Source of the DNA: DATDAH01 sp036525535 | Lineage (GTDB): Bacteria; Actinomycetota; Acidimicrobiia; Acidimicrobiales; DATDAH01 | NCBI GenBank assembly: GCA_036525535.1 | Contig: DATDAH010000027.1 | Span: 1 to 51,175 of the forward strand | Length of the DNA: 51,175 nucleotides | Direction: 5' to 3' | Part shown: in pieces, positions 25,096 through 32,657 of the stretch | How positions within the stretch are numbered: the first letter of the stretch is position 1 | How the letters are laid out: each line of letters starts with the position of its first letter | Translations under genes and position numbers: made by a program | The notes under the pieces: model-generated | Told to the model about the DNA's origin: nothing | The model's input: the letters and a program-made list of their open reading frames with translations, nothing else | The model's database searches: none

Positions 25096-27420
25096 ATGGC
25101 GCTCGCGCCGCTGACACCGATCGAACCCCTGCCGCTGGCCGACCTCGTGGCCGGCCGCGGCCTCGTCCACCTCGAACGGCTGCCCGCGCGAGCGGCCCGT
25201 TTCGGCGAGTTGGCCGCCCCGTTGCCCGACCTCGTCTGGGAACGGCTCGGCGTCGACGGGTTGTGGGCCCACCAGGCTGCGGCCATCGACGAGGTCCGGG
25301 CCGGTCGGTCGGTCGTGCTCGCGACCGGCACCGCTTCGGGCAAGTCCCTCTGCTACCAGGCCCCCATCGCCGAGGCCGCGCTGGCCCCGCTGCGACCCAG
25401 CACCGCCCTCTGCATCTTCCCGACCAAGGCGCTCGCCCAGGACCAGGCCCGCGCCCTGTTCAAGCTGGACCTGCCCGGCCTCGTCCCCGCCACCTACGAC
25501 GGCGACTCCTCCACCGAGGAGCGGACGTGGGCCCGGGGGAAGGCGACCGTCCTGCTGACCAACCCCGAGATGCTGCACTCCGCCCTGCTGCCCCACCACG
25601 CCAAGTGGTCCACCTACCTCGGCCGGCTGGAGCACGTGGTGGTCGACGAGCTCCACGTCCTGCGGGGGATCTTCGGCACCCATGTGGCGCACCTGCTGCG
25701 CCGCCTGCGGCGGGTCTGCAACCTCTACGGCTCCGACCCGACCTTCGTGTTCTGCTCGGCCACCATCGGCCGGCCGGGGCGCCTGGCCTCCGAGCTCTGC
25801 GGACTGCCCGTCACCGAGATCACCGACGACGCCTCCCCCAAGGGTGAGCGCCTCGTCGCCCTGTGGAACCCCGCCGTCGAGGCGGAGGTGGGCATCGACC
25901 TGACGGACCACGACGACGGCCGGGAGCCCGACGGTCCCAAGCGCTCGACCAACAAGGAGACGGCCGACCTGGTGGCCCGCATGGTCCTCGATGGCCATCG
26001 CACCATCGCCTTCTGTCGCAGCCGACGAGGGGCCGAGGTGGTGGCCACCGAGGTCCAGCGCCGGCTCCCCCGGGAGCTGAGGGACAGCGTGGCTGCTTAC
26101 CGCGGCGGCTACCTGGCCGCCGAGCGTCGCGAGATCGAGGCCGACCTGTTCACCGGGCGCCTCCGGGCCGTCGTGGCCACCACCGCCCTCGAGCTCGGGA
26201 TCGACGTGGGCGGCCTCGACGCCTGCATCCTCAACGGCTTCCCGGGCACCATCGCCTCCCTGTGGCAGCAGGCGGGGCGGGCGGGGCGCGAGGGCCAGGA
26301 GTCCGTGGCCGTGCTCGTGGCCGGCAACGATCAGCTCGACCAATGGCTGATGGCCAACCCGACCGAGGTCTTCACCCGGCCGCCGGAGCCCGCCGTCATC
26401 AACCCCTCCAACCCCTACGTCCTGCTCCCGCACCTGGCCTGCGCCGCCTACGAGCACCCGCTGACCCCGGCCGACGAGCGCTGGTGGGGCGATCTGCTGG
26501 ACGACGGGGTCCGGCGCCTCGTGCTCGCCGACCAACTCCGCCTCCGACCCCGGCGGGACTCGGCCGCCGCCGTCTGGTGCGGCTCGGGCTGGCCCGCCCA
26601 CGGCGTCGGCCTGCGCAGCGGGTTCGCCTCCGAGGTCCGCATCGTCACCCGCGTCGGTGACGACGACGAGCTCGTCGGCACCGTCGACCAGGGGCGGGCG
26701 CCCAGCCAGGTCCACCCCGGTGCGGTCTACGTCCACCAGGGGCGGTACTGGAAGGTCACCGAGCTGGACCTCGACGCCCGCCGTGCGGTGGTCGAGCCCG
26801 ACGAGGGGGGCGAGTGGACCCAGCCCCGGACCGAGACCCACGTCCGCATCGCCGAGGTCGATGCCGAGCGGGACGTGGGTCGGTCCCACCTCGCCCTCGG
26901 GTGCATCGAGGTCAGCAGCCAGGTCGTCGGCTACCGCCGACGGGACGCGGCCACGGGCGAGACCCTGGGCCACGAGGAGCTCGACCTGCCCACCCAGCAC
27001 CTGAGCACCCGCGCCGTCTGGTACACGATCACGCCGGGGGTGCTGGCCCTCGCCGAGGTCGGTCCCACCGAGGGGCCGGGGACGCTGCACGCCGTCGAGC
27101 ACTGCGCCATCGGCATGCTCCCCCTGTTCACGATCTGTGACCGCTGGGACGTGGGCGGCGTGTCCACCATGCTCCAGTCCGACACCGGTCTGCCCACCAT
27201 CGCCATCTACGACGGCTACCCGGGCGGCGCCGGCATCGCCGACCTCGGCTACGAAGCGGCCGACCGTCATCTGCCCACGACGCTGGATGCCCTGCGGTCC
27301 TGTGGCTGCCCCGACGGCTGCCCGTCCTGTGTCCAGTCCCCCAAGTGCGGCAACTTCAACGAGCCGCTCGACAAGGCGGGCGCCATTCGCCTCCTCGAGG
27401 TCATCCTCGCCGAGCCCTGA
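25096..27420 (+). CDS. DEAD/DEAH-box helicase with DUF1998 (MrfA/Hrq1-like)
   Basis: A 774-residue superfamily 2 helicase. Walker A ATGTASGKS is at about 76-84, Walker B/DExH 'VVDELHVLRG' near 182, motif III FCSATI, motif VI QQAGRAGREG. The C-terminal DUF1998 region ends in a four-cysteine cluster CGCPDGCPSCVQSPKCG near 735-751. This is the architecture of Bacillus MrfA and fungal Hrq1, 3'-5' DNA helicases involved in crosslink or mitomycin repair. The DUF1998 cysteines bind zinc. It is divergent from bldG and convergent with the Tad operon. Confident on family; the repair role is by homology. Confidence 0.92.
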   Translation: MALAPLTPIEPLPLADLVAGRGLVHLERLPARAARFGELAAPLPDLVWERLGVDGLWAHQAAAIDEVRAGRSVVLATGTASGKSLCYQAPIAEAALAPLRPSTALCIFPTKALAQDQARALFKLDLPGLVPATYDGDSSTEERTWARGKATVLLTNPEMLHSALLPHHAKWSTYLGRLEHVVVDELHVLRGIFGTHVAHLLRRLRRVCNLYGSDPTFVFCSATIGRPGRLASELCGLPVTEITDDASPKGERLVALWNPAVEAEVGIDLTDHDDGREPDGPKRSTNKETADLVARMVLDGHRTIAFCRSRRGAEVVATEVQRRLPRELRDSVAAYRGGYLAAERREIEADLFTGRLRAVVATTALELGIDVGGLDACILNGFPGTIASLWQQAGRAGREGQESVAVLVAGNDQLDQWLMANPTEVFTRPPEPAVINPSNPYVLLPHLACAAYEHPLTPADERWWGDLLDDGVRRLVLADQLRLRPRRDSAAAVWCGSGWPAHGVGLRSGFASEVRIVTRVGDDDELVGTVDQGRAPSQVHPGAVYVHQGRYWKVTELDLDARRAVVEPDEGGEWTQPRTETHVRIAEVDAERDVGRSHLALGCIEVSSQVVGYRRRDAATGETLGHEELDLPTQHLSTRAVWYTITPGVLALAEVGPTEGPGTLHAVEHCAIGMLPLFTICDRWDVGGVSTMLQSDTGLPTIAIYDGYPGGAGIADLGYEAADRHLPTTLDALRSCGCPDGCPSCVQSPKCGNFNEPLDKAGAIRLLEVILAEP

Positions 27421-27427
27421 CCCCGGC

Positions 27428-27805
27428 TCACTCGACCCGCATCGTCGCCTCGGCCACGAGGGTGCGGTCGCCGACCAGCGGCCCGATCAGAGGGACCCGG
27501 GTGGGCGACCGGTAGCGAATGGTCACGGTGAGCCGACCGCCGGGATCGGTGCTCCCCGACAGCTCGACCTCCAAGCGATCAGGGTCCAGCCGAGCGGCCG
27601 CGGTTGCTCCCTCGCGGGCCACGGCGAGCCGCGGGTCGACGGCGGCGGCCCGGGCGGCCTCGCGCGCGACGTGCGTCACCACGACCTGGTCCCGGACCAC
27701 CAGTCCGACCTGCACCACGGCCAGGAGCAAGAGGACCAGCAGCGGCAGCAGGAGCGCGACCTCGACCGTGGCCTGGCCGCCCTCCCGCTGACACCGCCCG
27801 GTCAC
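27428..27805 (-). CDS. TadE-like minor pilin/pilus assembly protein
   Basis: A 125-residue protein with the TadE signature 'GQATVEVALLLPLLVLLLLA' leading into an N-terminal transmembrane helix, then a mostly beta extracytoplasmic domain. The Gly-Gln...Glu pattern resembles a prepilin-type cleavage site. It starts at GTG 27805, overlapping the stop of the DUF4244 gene by GTGA. It is the last gene of the Tad operon; no TadG follows. The longer upstream frame is an out-of-phase reading of the preceding gene. Confidence 0.85.
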   Translation of the reverse strand: MTGRCQREGGQATVEVALLLPLLVLLLLAVVQVGLVVRDQVVVTHVAREAARAAAVDPRLAVAREGATAAARLDPDRLEVELSGSTDPGGRLTVTIRYRSPTRVPLIGPLVGDRTLVAEATMRVE

Positions 27806-28017
27806 GGGATCCGGTCGAGGATGCTGTCCAGCACCCCGTCGAGCAGACGTCCGATCTTGTTCGTGTCCGAGGCCCAGGCCACGACCAGCAGGGCGATGGC
27901 CGCCACGCCGACGAGCACGAGGGCGTACTCGGCGGTGGTCTGGCCCCGCTCCGGGTCGGGACGACGCAACCAGCGGGACACGGTCACCTGGACGGTGACG
28001 AGGAGTTTCAGGAGCAC
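27802..28017 (-). CDS. Flp/DUF4244-type pilin-like protein
   Basis: A 71-residue protein. A basic N-terminus leads to 'ERGQTTAEYALVLVGVAAIA', a prepilin-like Gly-Gln-Thr-Thr-Ala-Glu-Tyr motif followed by one hydrophobic helix, as in Flp pilins and the actinobacterial DUF4244 family. It is a candidate structural pilin subunit after processing. GGAGGTGT five bases before the GTG at 28017 fixes the start. The overlapping longer frame starting at 28371 is a shadow of tadC. It is coupled to TadE by GTGA. Confidence 0.85.
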   Translation of the reverse strand: MLLKLLVTVQVTVSRWLRRPDPERGQTTAEYALVLVGVAAIALLVVAWASDTNKIGRLLDGVLDSILDRIP

Positions 28018-28042
28018 GGGACACCTCCGGGGAGGTCGGGGT

Positions 28043-28753
28043 TCACGGGGGAAGGTCCGGCAGCGAGCCCACGAGCAGGGGCACCACCGTGAGGAAGGCG
28101 AAGGCGGGCAGCACACAGAGCACGAGCGGGAAGAGCAGGAGCACCGGCACCCGCCGAGCCCGCTCCTCGCCCCGGCGGCGACGTTCCAGTCGGGCTTCGC
28201 GGGCGACCCGGTCCAGGCTGTCACCGAGCGGTACGCCGTAGCGCTCGGAGGCCAACAGGACGTCGACCAGGGGCTGGGCCGGCGGCCCCAGCGATTCGGC
28301 CAGGCCCTCGAGGACCTCGGCCGTCGGCCGCCCGAGGCCGATCTCGCCACCGGCCCGCTGCAGCACCTCACCCACCGGAGGGGGCGACCAACGGGCTGCG
28401 GCGACCAGCGCGAGAGGCACGGTCAGGCCACCCGCCACGGACAGGGCGAGCAGGTCGGTGGCCTCGGGCACGGCGTCGACCACGGCCCACCGGTAGCGAG
28501 CCGCGGCCCGGCGGGCGGCCAGCCGCGGCCGGGCGACCACCAGGGCGATGACGGCGAGCCCGAGCAGCGGCGACACGGCGAGCGCGAGCACCGCGGCCAG
28601 CCCGACGACCGGCAGGCGGCCGTCCGGAACCCAACCGTCCCGTTCTGGCCTCTGATTCGCCGCCCCCAGGCGGCGAATCGGAGGCCAGAACCGGCAGGGG
28701 CGGGACGGCCAGGCCAGGACGACGCCGGCACCGAGGGCGAGGAGGACGATCAC
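28043..28753 (-). CDS. tadC: Tad secretion membrane protein TadC (T2SS-F domain)
   Basis: A 236-residue membrane protein. The type II secretion system F domain is recognisable from 'AVPEATDLLALSVAGGLTVP' and 'SERYGVPLGDSLDRVAREAR', with hydrophobic segments at the N-terminus, the middle and the C-terminus ('PVLLLFPLVLCVLPAFAFLT'). It forms the inner-membrane platform with TadB, driven by TadA. The GTG start at 28753 overlaps the TadB stop by GTGA. A 23-base near-perfect inverted repeat sits in its first 40 codons. Confidence 0.87.
   Translation of the reverse strand: MIVLLALGAGVVLAWPSRPCRFWPPIRRLGAANQRPERDGWVPDGRLPVVGLAAVLALAVSPLLGLAVIALVVARPRLAARRAAARYRWAVVDAVPEATDLLALSVAGGLTVPLALVAAARWSPPPVGEVLQRAGGEIGLGRPTAEVLEGLAESLGPPAQPLVDVLLASERYGVPLGDSLDRVAREARLERRRRGEERARRVPVLLLFPLVLCVLPAFAFLTVVPLLVGSLPDLPP
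28642..28691. repeat. Long hairpin inside tadC
   Basis: Arms 28642-28664 and 28669-28691 are reverse complements over 23 bases with one mismatch, around a four-base loop. It lies in the tadC coding sequence, encoding the stretch around 'RFWPPIRRLGAANQRPERDG'. No T-run follows on either strand. It could be a short mobile palindrome, an RNA processing or pausing element, or a translational regulator. No second copy was noticed in the window. Confidence 0.75.
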
Positions 28754-29577
28754 GTCGCGCCCCGGGCGATCCGGACCATCCACGCCGCCCCGATGCCGTC
28801 GAGGACCAACCCGATCACCAGGCAGGCCAGTCCCGCAGGCGTCCGCAGCAGGAAGGTCGCCGTTCGTTCGTCGCCGAGGGCGCCCAGGACGCCGAAGGCC
28901 AGCGGGGCGAGCGTCACCACGGCGGCCGAGGCCCGGGCCTGAGTGGCCAGCGCCCGGACCTCCCGGTCGACCTCGGCCCGCTCCCGCAGGGTGGCCGCCA
29001 CGCCGTCCACGGCCCGCGCCGGCGTGCCCCCCGACGCCATGGCCATGGACAAGGCGCCGACCACGAGGCGGACGCCGGGACGGGGGCGGCGCTGTGCCCA
29101 CCGGTCGAGGGCGACACCGAAGGACAGGCCCCGGTCGACGTCGACCAGGACAGTGGCGAGATCGTGGGCCGCCACCGAACCCGTGGCCGCGGCCTCCCGC
29201 AACGCGGTCGGAATCGCCGCGCCCGAACGCAGGCCACGGGCCACCGCCTCCAGCAGCGCCGGCAGCTCGCGTTCGACCCGGGCCTCGCGCCGACCGCCGG
29301 CGGCGAGCAGGGTCCCCGCCGATGCCCCCACGACGACCAGGAGCGCAAGGAGGGCCAGAAGGGGCCCGCCGCCGACGAGGCCGAGCGCGGCGGCGGACGC
29401 CGCGACGAGCGCCGCGCCCTGAGCGACGACGGCCGGAGGCCAGGCCACGTCGGCGGCCGACAACCGAGGGGCCAGCCATCGCTCGACCGGGGCGGTCGAC
29501 CAGGTCGCGCGGTCGCCCCGAGCGGGGACGGCCAGCCGGCGCCGGGCCCGTCGCCGCGCCATGGCCGCCGTCACCAT
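28750..29577 (-). CDS. tadB: Tad secretion membrane protein TadB (T2SS-F domain)
   Basis: A protein of about 275 residues. After a basic N-terminus come two hydrophobic helices ('LLALLALLVVVGASAGTLLA'). The T2SS-F core follows ('ELPALLEAVARGLRSGAAIP', 'GLSFGVALDRWAQ', 'GALSMAMASGGTPARAVDGV') and then C-terminal membrane segments. It pairs with TadC as the pilus platform. Start is uncertain among GTG 29580, ATG 29577 and ATG 29562. It begins 64 bases after the TadA stop and is coupled to TadC by GTGA. Confidence 0.87.
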   Translation of the reverse strand: MVTAAMARRRARRRLAVPARGDRATWSTAPVERWLAPRLSAADVAWPPAVVAQGAALVAASAAALGLVGGGPLLALLALLVVVGASAGTLLAAGGRREARVERELPALLEAVARGLRSGAAIPTALREAAATGSVAAHDLATVLVDVDRGLSFGVALDRWAQRRPRPGVRLVVGALSMAMASGGTPARAVDGVAATLRERAEVDREVRALATQARASAAVVTLAPLAFGVLGALGDERTATFLLRTPAGLACLVIGLVLDGIGAAWMVRIARGAT

Positions 29578-29641
29578 CACCGTTCCGGAACCTGAAACTC
29601 GCGGCCCACCACGAACGGCGGGTTCCAGGACGGGGGGCGGG

Positions 29642-30784
29642 TCACGCGTCGACCTCGGGGAGCCAGCGGGGTGGGCGGGTCGGTGGAGCGAGAACGCCTG
29701 TGTCGTCGGCCAACAGGCGGCCGGTCGTGTCCGCGCCGGGGAGAGGCACCTCCCAGACGGCGACCACGCCGCGCCGGCCCGAGGGGTGGCGGGCGACCTG
29801 GACGACGAGATCCACGGCGGATCGGTACTGGGCCGCTACTGCGGTCAGGGGCAGGGCCACGTCGGCCATCAGGGCGAGCGTGGCCAGGCGGTCCAGGGCG
29901 TCGATCGGGCTGTTGGCGTGACAGGTGGCCATCGACCCGGCGTGACCGGTGTTCATGGCCTGCAGCAGGTCCAAGCTCTCGGCGCCCCGCACCTCGCCGA
30001 CGACGAGGCGGTCGGGCCGCATGCGCAGGGCGTTGCGCACCAGGTCCCGGATCGTCACCGCCCCGACCCGCTCGGCGTTGGCGGGCCGGGCCTCCAGGCG
30101 GACCACGTGCTCACCGGGCAGGGCCAGTTCGGCCACGTCCTCCACGGTCACGATTCGCTCGCCCCGTGGGCAGCGACCGGCGAGCGCGTTGAGAAGGGTG
30201 GTCTTGCCCGCCCCCGACCCCCCGGCGATGACGACGTTGGCCCGGCCGTTCACGGCCCGCTCGAGCAATGCGTCCACCCCGTGTGGGCAGGCCTCGGCCA
30301 AGGTGATCCGCCGGCTCCGGAAGCGGCGGATCGTCAGGTAGGGCCCGTCGACGGCAAGCGGTGGCAGGGCCACGTTCACGCGGGAGCCGTCGGGCAGCCG
30401 GGCGTCGACGAGGGGAGCGGTCCGATCGGCCCGGAGACCGAGCGGGGCCACGATCCGTTCCACCAGGTGCTCGATGGTGGGCCGGTCGAGCACGATGGCC
30501 GTCGCTCGCAGGAGCCCCGCCCGCTCGATCCAGACCGGCCCCGGGCCGTTGGCCATCACCTCGGACACCTCCGGATCGGCCAGCAGGGGCTCGAGGGCTC
30601 CCAGGCCTCGGATGCGGGCCACCACCCGGTCGGCCACCCCACCCCGCTCCGAGCCGGTCAAGAGCGGGGCCTCGCGGCCTACGGCCCGCGCCACCTCGAC
30701 CACCCGGTCCCCGTCTCCTTCCGGGACCTCAGTCAGGAGGCGCTGGTGGACCCGGGCCTCCAGCTCCTGGCCCTCAGGCGGCAC
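29642..30784 (-). CDS. tadA: Tad/CpaF secretion ATPase
   Basis: A 380-residue hexameric secretion ATPase. The N-terminal part carries 'LEPLLADPEVSEVMANGPGP' (CpaF signature). The core has Walker A AGGSGAGKTTLLNAL, Asp box 'RIVTVEDVAELAL', Walker B 'MRPDRLVVGEVRGAES' and His box 'TGHAGSMATCHANSP'. It powers pilus assembly from the cytosolic face. The GTG at 30784 overlaps the CpaE-like stop by 11 bases; the longer upstream frame lies antiparallel in codon use and was rejected. Confidence 0.92.
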   Translation of the reverse strand: MPPEGQELEARVHQRLLTEVPEGDGDRVVEVARAVGREAPLLTGSERGGVADRVVARIRGLGALEPLLADPEVSEVMANGPGPVWIERAGLLRATAIVLDRPTIEHLVERIVAPLGLRADRTAPLVDARLPDGSRVNVALPPLAVDGPYLTIRRFRSRRITLAEACPHGVDALLERAVNGRANVVIAGGSGAGKTTLLNALAGRCPRGERIVTVEDVAELALPGEHVVRLEARPANAERVGAVTIRDLVRNALRMRPDRLVVGEVRGAESLDLLQAMNTGHAGSMATCHANSPIDALDRLATLALMADVALPLTAVAAQYRSAVDLVVQVARHPSGRRGVVAVWEVPLPGADTTGRLLADDTGVLAPPTRPPRWLPEVDA

Positions 30785-31424
30785 GGCGCAGGGCGCGTTC
30801 GAGGCCCCGGGGCAGCCGGCTGGCCAGCAGCCCGGCATCGACCGCCCGGGCAACCGCGGGATCCAGGGCCACCTCGGCCCGGACGGGTGCACCCACGACC
30901 TGTTCGACATCCGTGCGGTCCAAGGCCCGACCCGGCTCGGTCACCAGGACGACCCCGGAGGGACGCAGGGGCGGGTCGGCCGCCCGACGCAGGGCGAGGT
31001 AGCAGGCCCGGGTGACCAGCAGCGAGTGCGTGCACCGGGCCGCGACGACCGCCCGGTCGGGCTCGCAGGCGCCGAGGACGCCGCAGTCGATCACCACCGA
31101 GCGGCGGGGATCGAGGGCGGCCACCAGGGCCTCGACCCGGTCCGTCGGTCCGAGCTCGCCGCGACCCTGAGGCAGGACGGACAGTCCGGGGACGGCCGGC
31201 ATCTCGATGCGGCCGAGCCCGTCGGCGGGGACGTCGTCGCCCGCGGCCAACCAGTCGGTGAGGCCGGGACCGTCGGGCTCGGGCAGGCCGAGCGCGGCAG
31301 GCAGGTCGCCGGCGAGGTCGACGAGCAGCACGTCGTGACCGGCGCGGGTGAGGGTGAGGCCGAGGGCGGCGGTGACCACGGTGGTCCCCACACCGCCCTT
31401 GAGGGCCCAGCAGGAAAGGTGCAC
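30774..31424 (-). CDS. CpaE/Ssd-like ParA-type ATPase of Tad locus
   Basis: A 216-residue MinD/ParA-fold protein. The deviant Walker A 'KGGVGTTVVTAA' has threonine where the second lysine normally lies before T, so ATP hydrolysis may be altered; 'VLLVDLAGDLPAALGL' is the switch region. In mycobacteria the equivalent gene (ssd, Rv3660c) opens the same locus and is described as septum-site-determining-like. GGGGGAC before GTG 31424 supports this start. It is first in the six-gene Tad operon and divergent from the HAD phosphatase gene. Confidence 0.83.
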   Translation of the reverse strand: MHLSCWALKGGVGTTVVTAALGLTLTRAGHDVLLVDLAGDLPAALGLPEPDGPGLTDWLAAGDDVPADGLGRIEMPAVPGLSVLPQGRGELGPTDRVEALVAALDPRRSVVIDCGVLGACEPDRAVVAARCTHSLLVTRACYLALRRAADPPLRPSGVVLVTEPGRALDRTDVEQVVGAPVRAEVALDPAVARAVDAGLLASRLPRGLERALRRAA

Positions 31425-31554
31425 AGGACGTCCCCCGAGCAGAGGTGACAGGCGGGGGAAGCGCCGGGGCGAGCCCGGCACACGGCCGGTGAACTCGCGA
31501 CGAAGCCCACGTTAGGCGTGACGAGGTTCACGAACAACGGGGTCCTCGCGTTCC

Positions 31555-31560
31555 TAGGGT
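31555..31560 (+). promoter_or_regulatory. Putative -10 of HAD-IB gene (TAGGGT)
   Basis: TAGGGT ends seven bases before ATG 31568. An in-frame GTG at 31559 lies inside the hexamer, so the hexamer decides for the ATG. Confidence 0.55.
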
Positions 31561-31567
31561 GGGCCGG

Positions 31568-32443
31568 ATGGAGGCCGCGTTCTTCGACCTGGACAAGACC
31601 GTCATCGCCCGCGCCTCGATGGTGGCCTTCGGCAAGCCCCTCTACCGGGCCGGCCTCCTGTCCCGTTGGCTGCTCCTGCGGGCCCTGTACGGCCAGCTCG
31701 TCTACCTCTACCTCGGCGCCGACGAGGCCCGGATGGCCAGGATGCGCGAGGCCGCGCTCCGGGTCACGGCCGGCTGGTCCCAGGATCACATCCGCTCGCT
31801 GGTCCGCGAGACCCTCGAAGAGGTCATCGAGCCGATCATCTACGAGGAGGCCCTCGACCTCATCCGCTTCCACCAGGCCGAGGGGCGCAAGGTCTTCATC
31901 GTGAGCGCCTCGCCCCAGGAGATCGTCGATCCCCTGGCCCAGTACCTCGGCGTCGACGACGTCATCGCCACCCGGCCCCAGGTCGACGAGCACGGTCGCT
32001 ACTCCGGTGGCGTCGACTTCTACTCCTACGGGCCGTCCAAGGTCATCGCCATGGAGGAGGCGGCCGAGCGGGAGGGCATCGACCTGGCCGCGTCCTACGC
32101 GTACTCGGACTCCATCACCGACGAGCCGATGCTGTCCGCCGTCGGCCACCCCGTCGTGGTCAACCCCGACCGAGGCCTGGCCCGCATCGCCGCCGAGCGG
32201 GACTGGGAGGTCCGCGTCTTCCAGCGCCCGGTGAAGATGCGGGACCGGGTGTCCATGCCCGTCCCGGGTCGCACCGCGGCCATCAGCGGAGGCCTGGCCG
32301 CCATCGTGGCCGGCGTGGTGGTCTTCTGGCTCCTGCGGCGCGAGCCCGAGCCGTCCGGTTGGGAGCAGTTCGGGCGATCGATGCGGGCCTGGACGCGACG
32401 AACGGCCCGACCCAAGGGTCGGACCGCCCTACGCCGGCGTTAG
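31568..32443 (+). CDS. HAD-IB family phosphatase with C-terminal membrane helix
   Basis: A 291-residue HAD-superfamily IB hydrolase related to SerB and the CicA group. Motif I is FFDLDKTVI with the nucleophile Asp, motif II 'KVFIVSASP', and motif III/IV 'YAYSDSITDEPML'. A hydrophobic stretch at about 238-256 ('GGLAAIVAGVVVFWLL') followed by a basic tail predicts a C-terminal membrane anchor. It adjoins the Tad locus as Rv3661 does in Mycobacterium. Substrate unknown; acyl-lysophosphatidate or phosphoserine-type monoesters are possible. Confidence 0.87.
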   Translation: MEAAFFDLDKTVIARASMVAFGKPLYRAGLLSRWLLLRALYGQLVYLYLGADEARMARMREAALRVTAGWSQDHIRSLVRETLEEVIEPIIYEEALDLIRFHQAEGRKVFIVSASPQEIVDPLAQYLGVDDVIATRPQVDEHGRYSGGVDFYSYGPSKVIAMEEAAEREGIDLAASYAYSDSITDEPMLSAVGHPVVVNPDRGLARIAAERDWEVRVFQRPVKMRDRVSMPVPGRTAAISGGLAAIVAGVVVFWLLRREPEPSGWEQFGRSMRAWTRRTARPKGRTALRRR

Positions 32444-32447
32444 GTGT

Positions 32448-32522
32448 TCAGGCTTCCTGGAGCTTCTTCGCAACGACCACGCCGAGAACCACCACGACCA
32501 GGAGCAACAGCAGCTTCTTCAT
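32448..32522 (-). CDS. 24-residue membrane microprotein
   Basis: The frame encodes MKKLLLLLVVVVLGVVVAKK followed by LQEA, a Lys-flanked single membrane helix. TAGGGT lies six bases before its ATG, so a leaderless transcript is likely, and the sequence pattern (KK-helix-KK) looks selected. It converges on the HAD gene with four bases between stops and is divergent from selC. It resembles, without the diagnostic C-terminus, small actinobacterial DLW-39-like proteins. Function unknown. Confidence 0.6.
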   Translation of the reverse strand: MKKLLLLLVVVVLGVVVAKKLQEA

Positions 32523-32528
32523 GGGACC

Positions 32529-32534
32529 ACCCTA
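32529..32534 (-). promoter_or_regulatory. Putative -10 of 24-residue gene (TAGGGT)
   Basis: TAGGGT on the minus strand, six bases before the ATG at 32522. Confidence 0.5.
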
Positions 32535-32548
32535 GGTCGGTCCCGCCC

Positions 32549-32554
32549 TACCGT
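32549..32554 (+). promoter_or_regulatory. Putative -10 of selC (TACCGT)
   Basis: TACCGT ends seven bases before the first base of the mature selenocysteine tRNA, so the transcript may start at or very near tRNA position 1. Confidence 0.5.
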
Positions 32555-32561
32555 GTCGGGT

Positions 32562-32657
32562 GGAGGTGTCAGAGCACCTGGTGGGCTCCCCCGCCTTCAA
32601 AGCGGGTGGGACGGGCGATCCCCGTCCGGCGGGTTCGATTCCCGTCCACCTCCGCCA
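32562..32657 (+). tRNA. selC: Selenocysteine tRNA, anticodon TCA
   Basis: A 96-base tRNA including encoded CCA. The acceptor GGAGGTG pairs with CACCTCC, and the discriminator is G. The D arm is GAGC/GCTC. The anticodon stem CCCGC/GCGGG encloses loop CTTCAAA with anticodon TCA, which decodes UGA. A long variable arm (GGGACGGGCGATCCCCGTCC region) and T arm CGGG-TTCGATT-CCCG follow. Size and long extra arm match bacterial tRNA-Sec rather than tRNA-Ser. It implies that SelA, SelB and SelD and at least one selenoprotein exist outside this window. Confidence 0.93.

Noticed and set aside
25081..27270. A 729-residue minus-strand frame opposite the helicase
   Set aside because: A shadow of the DUF1998 helicase, whose motifs are intact.
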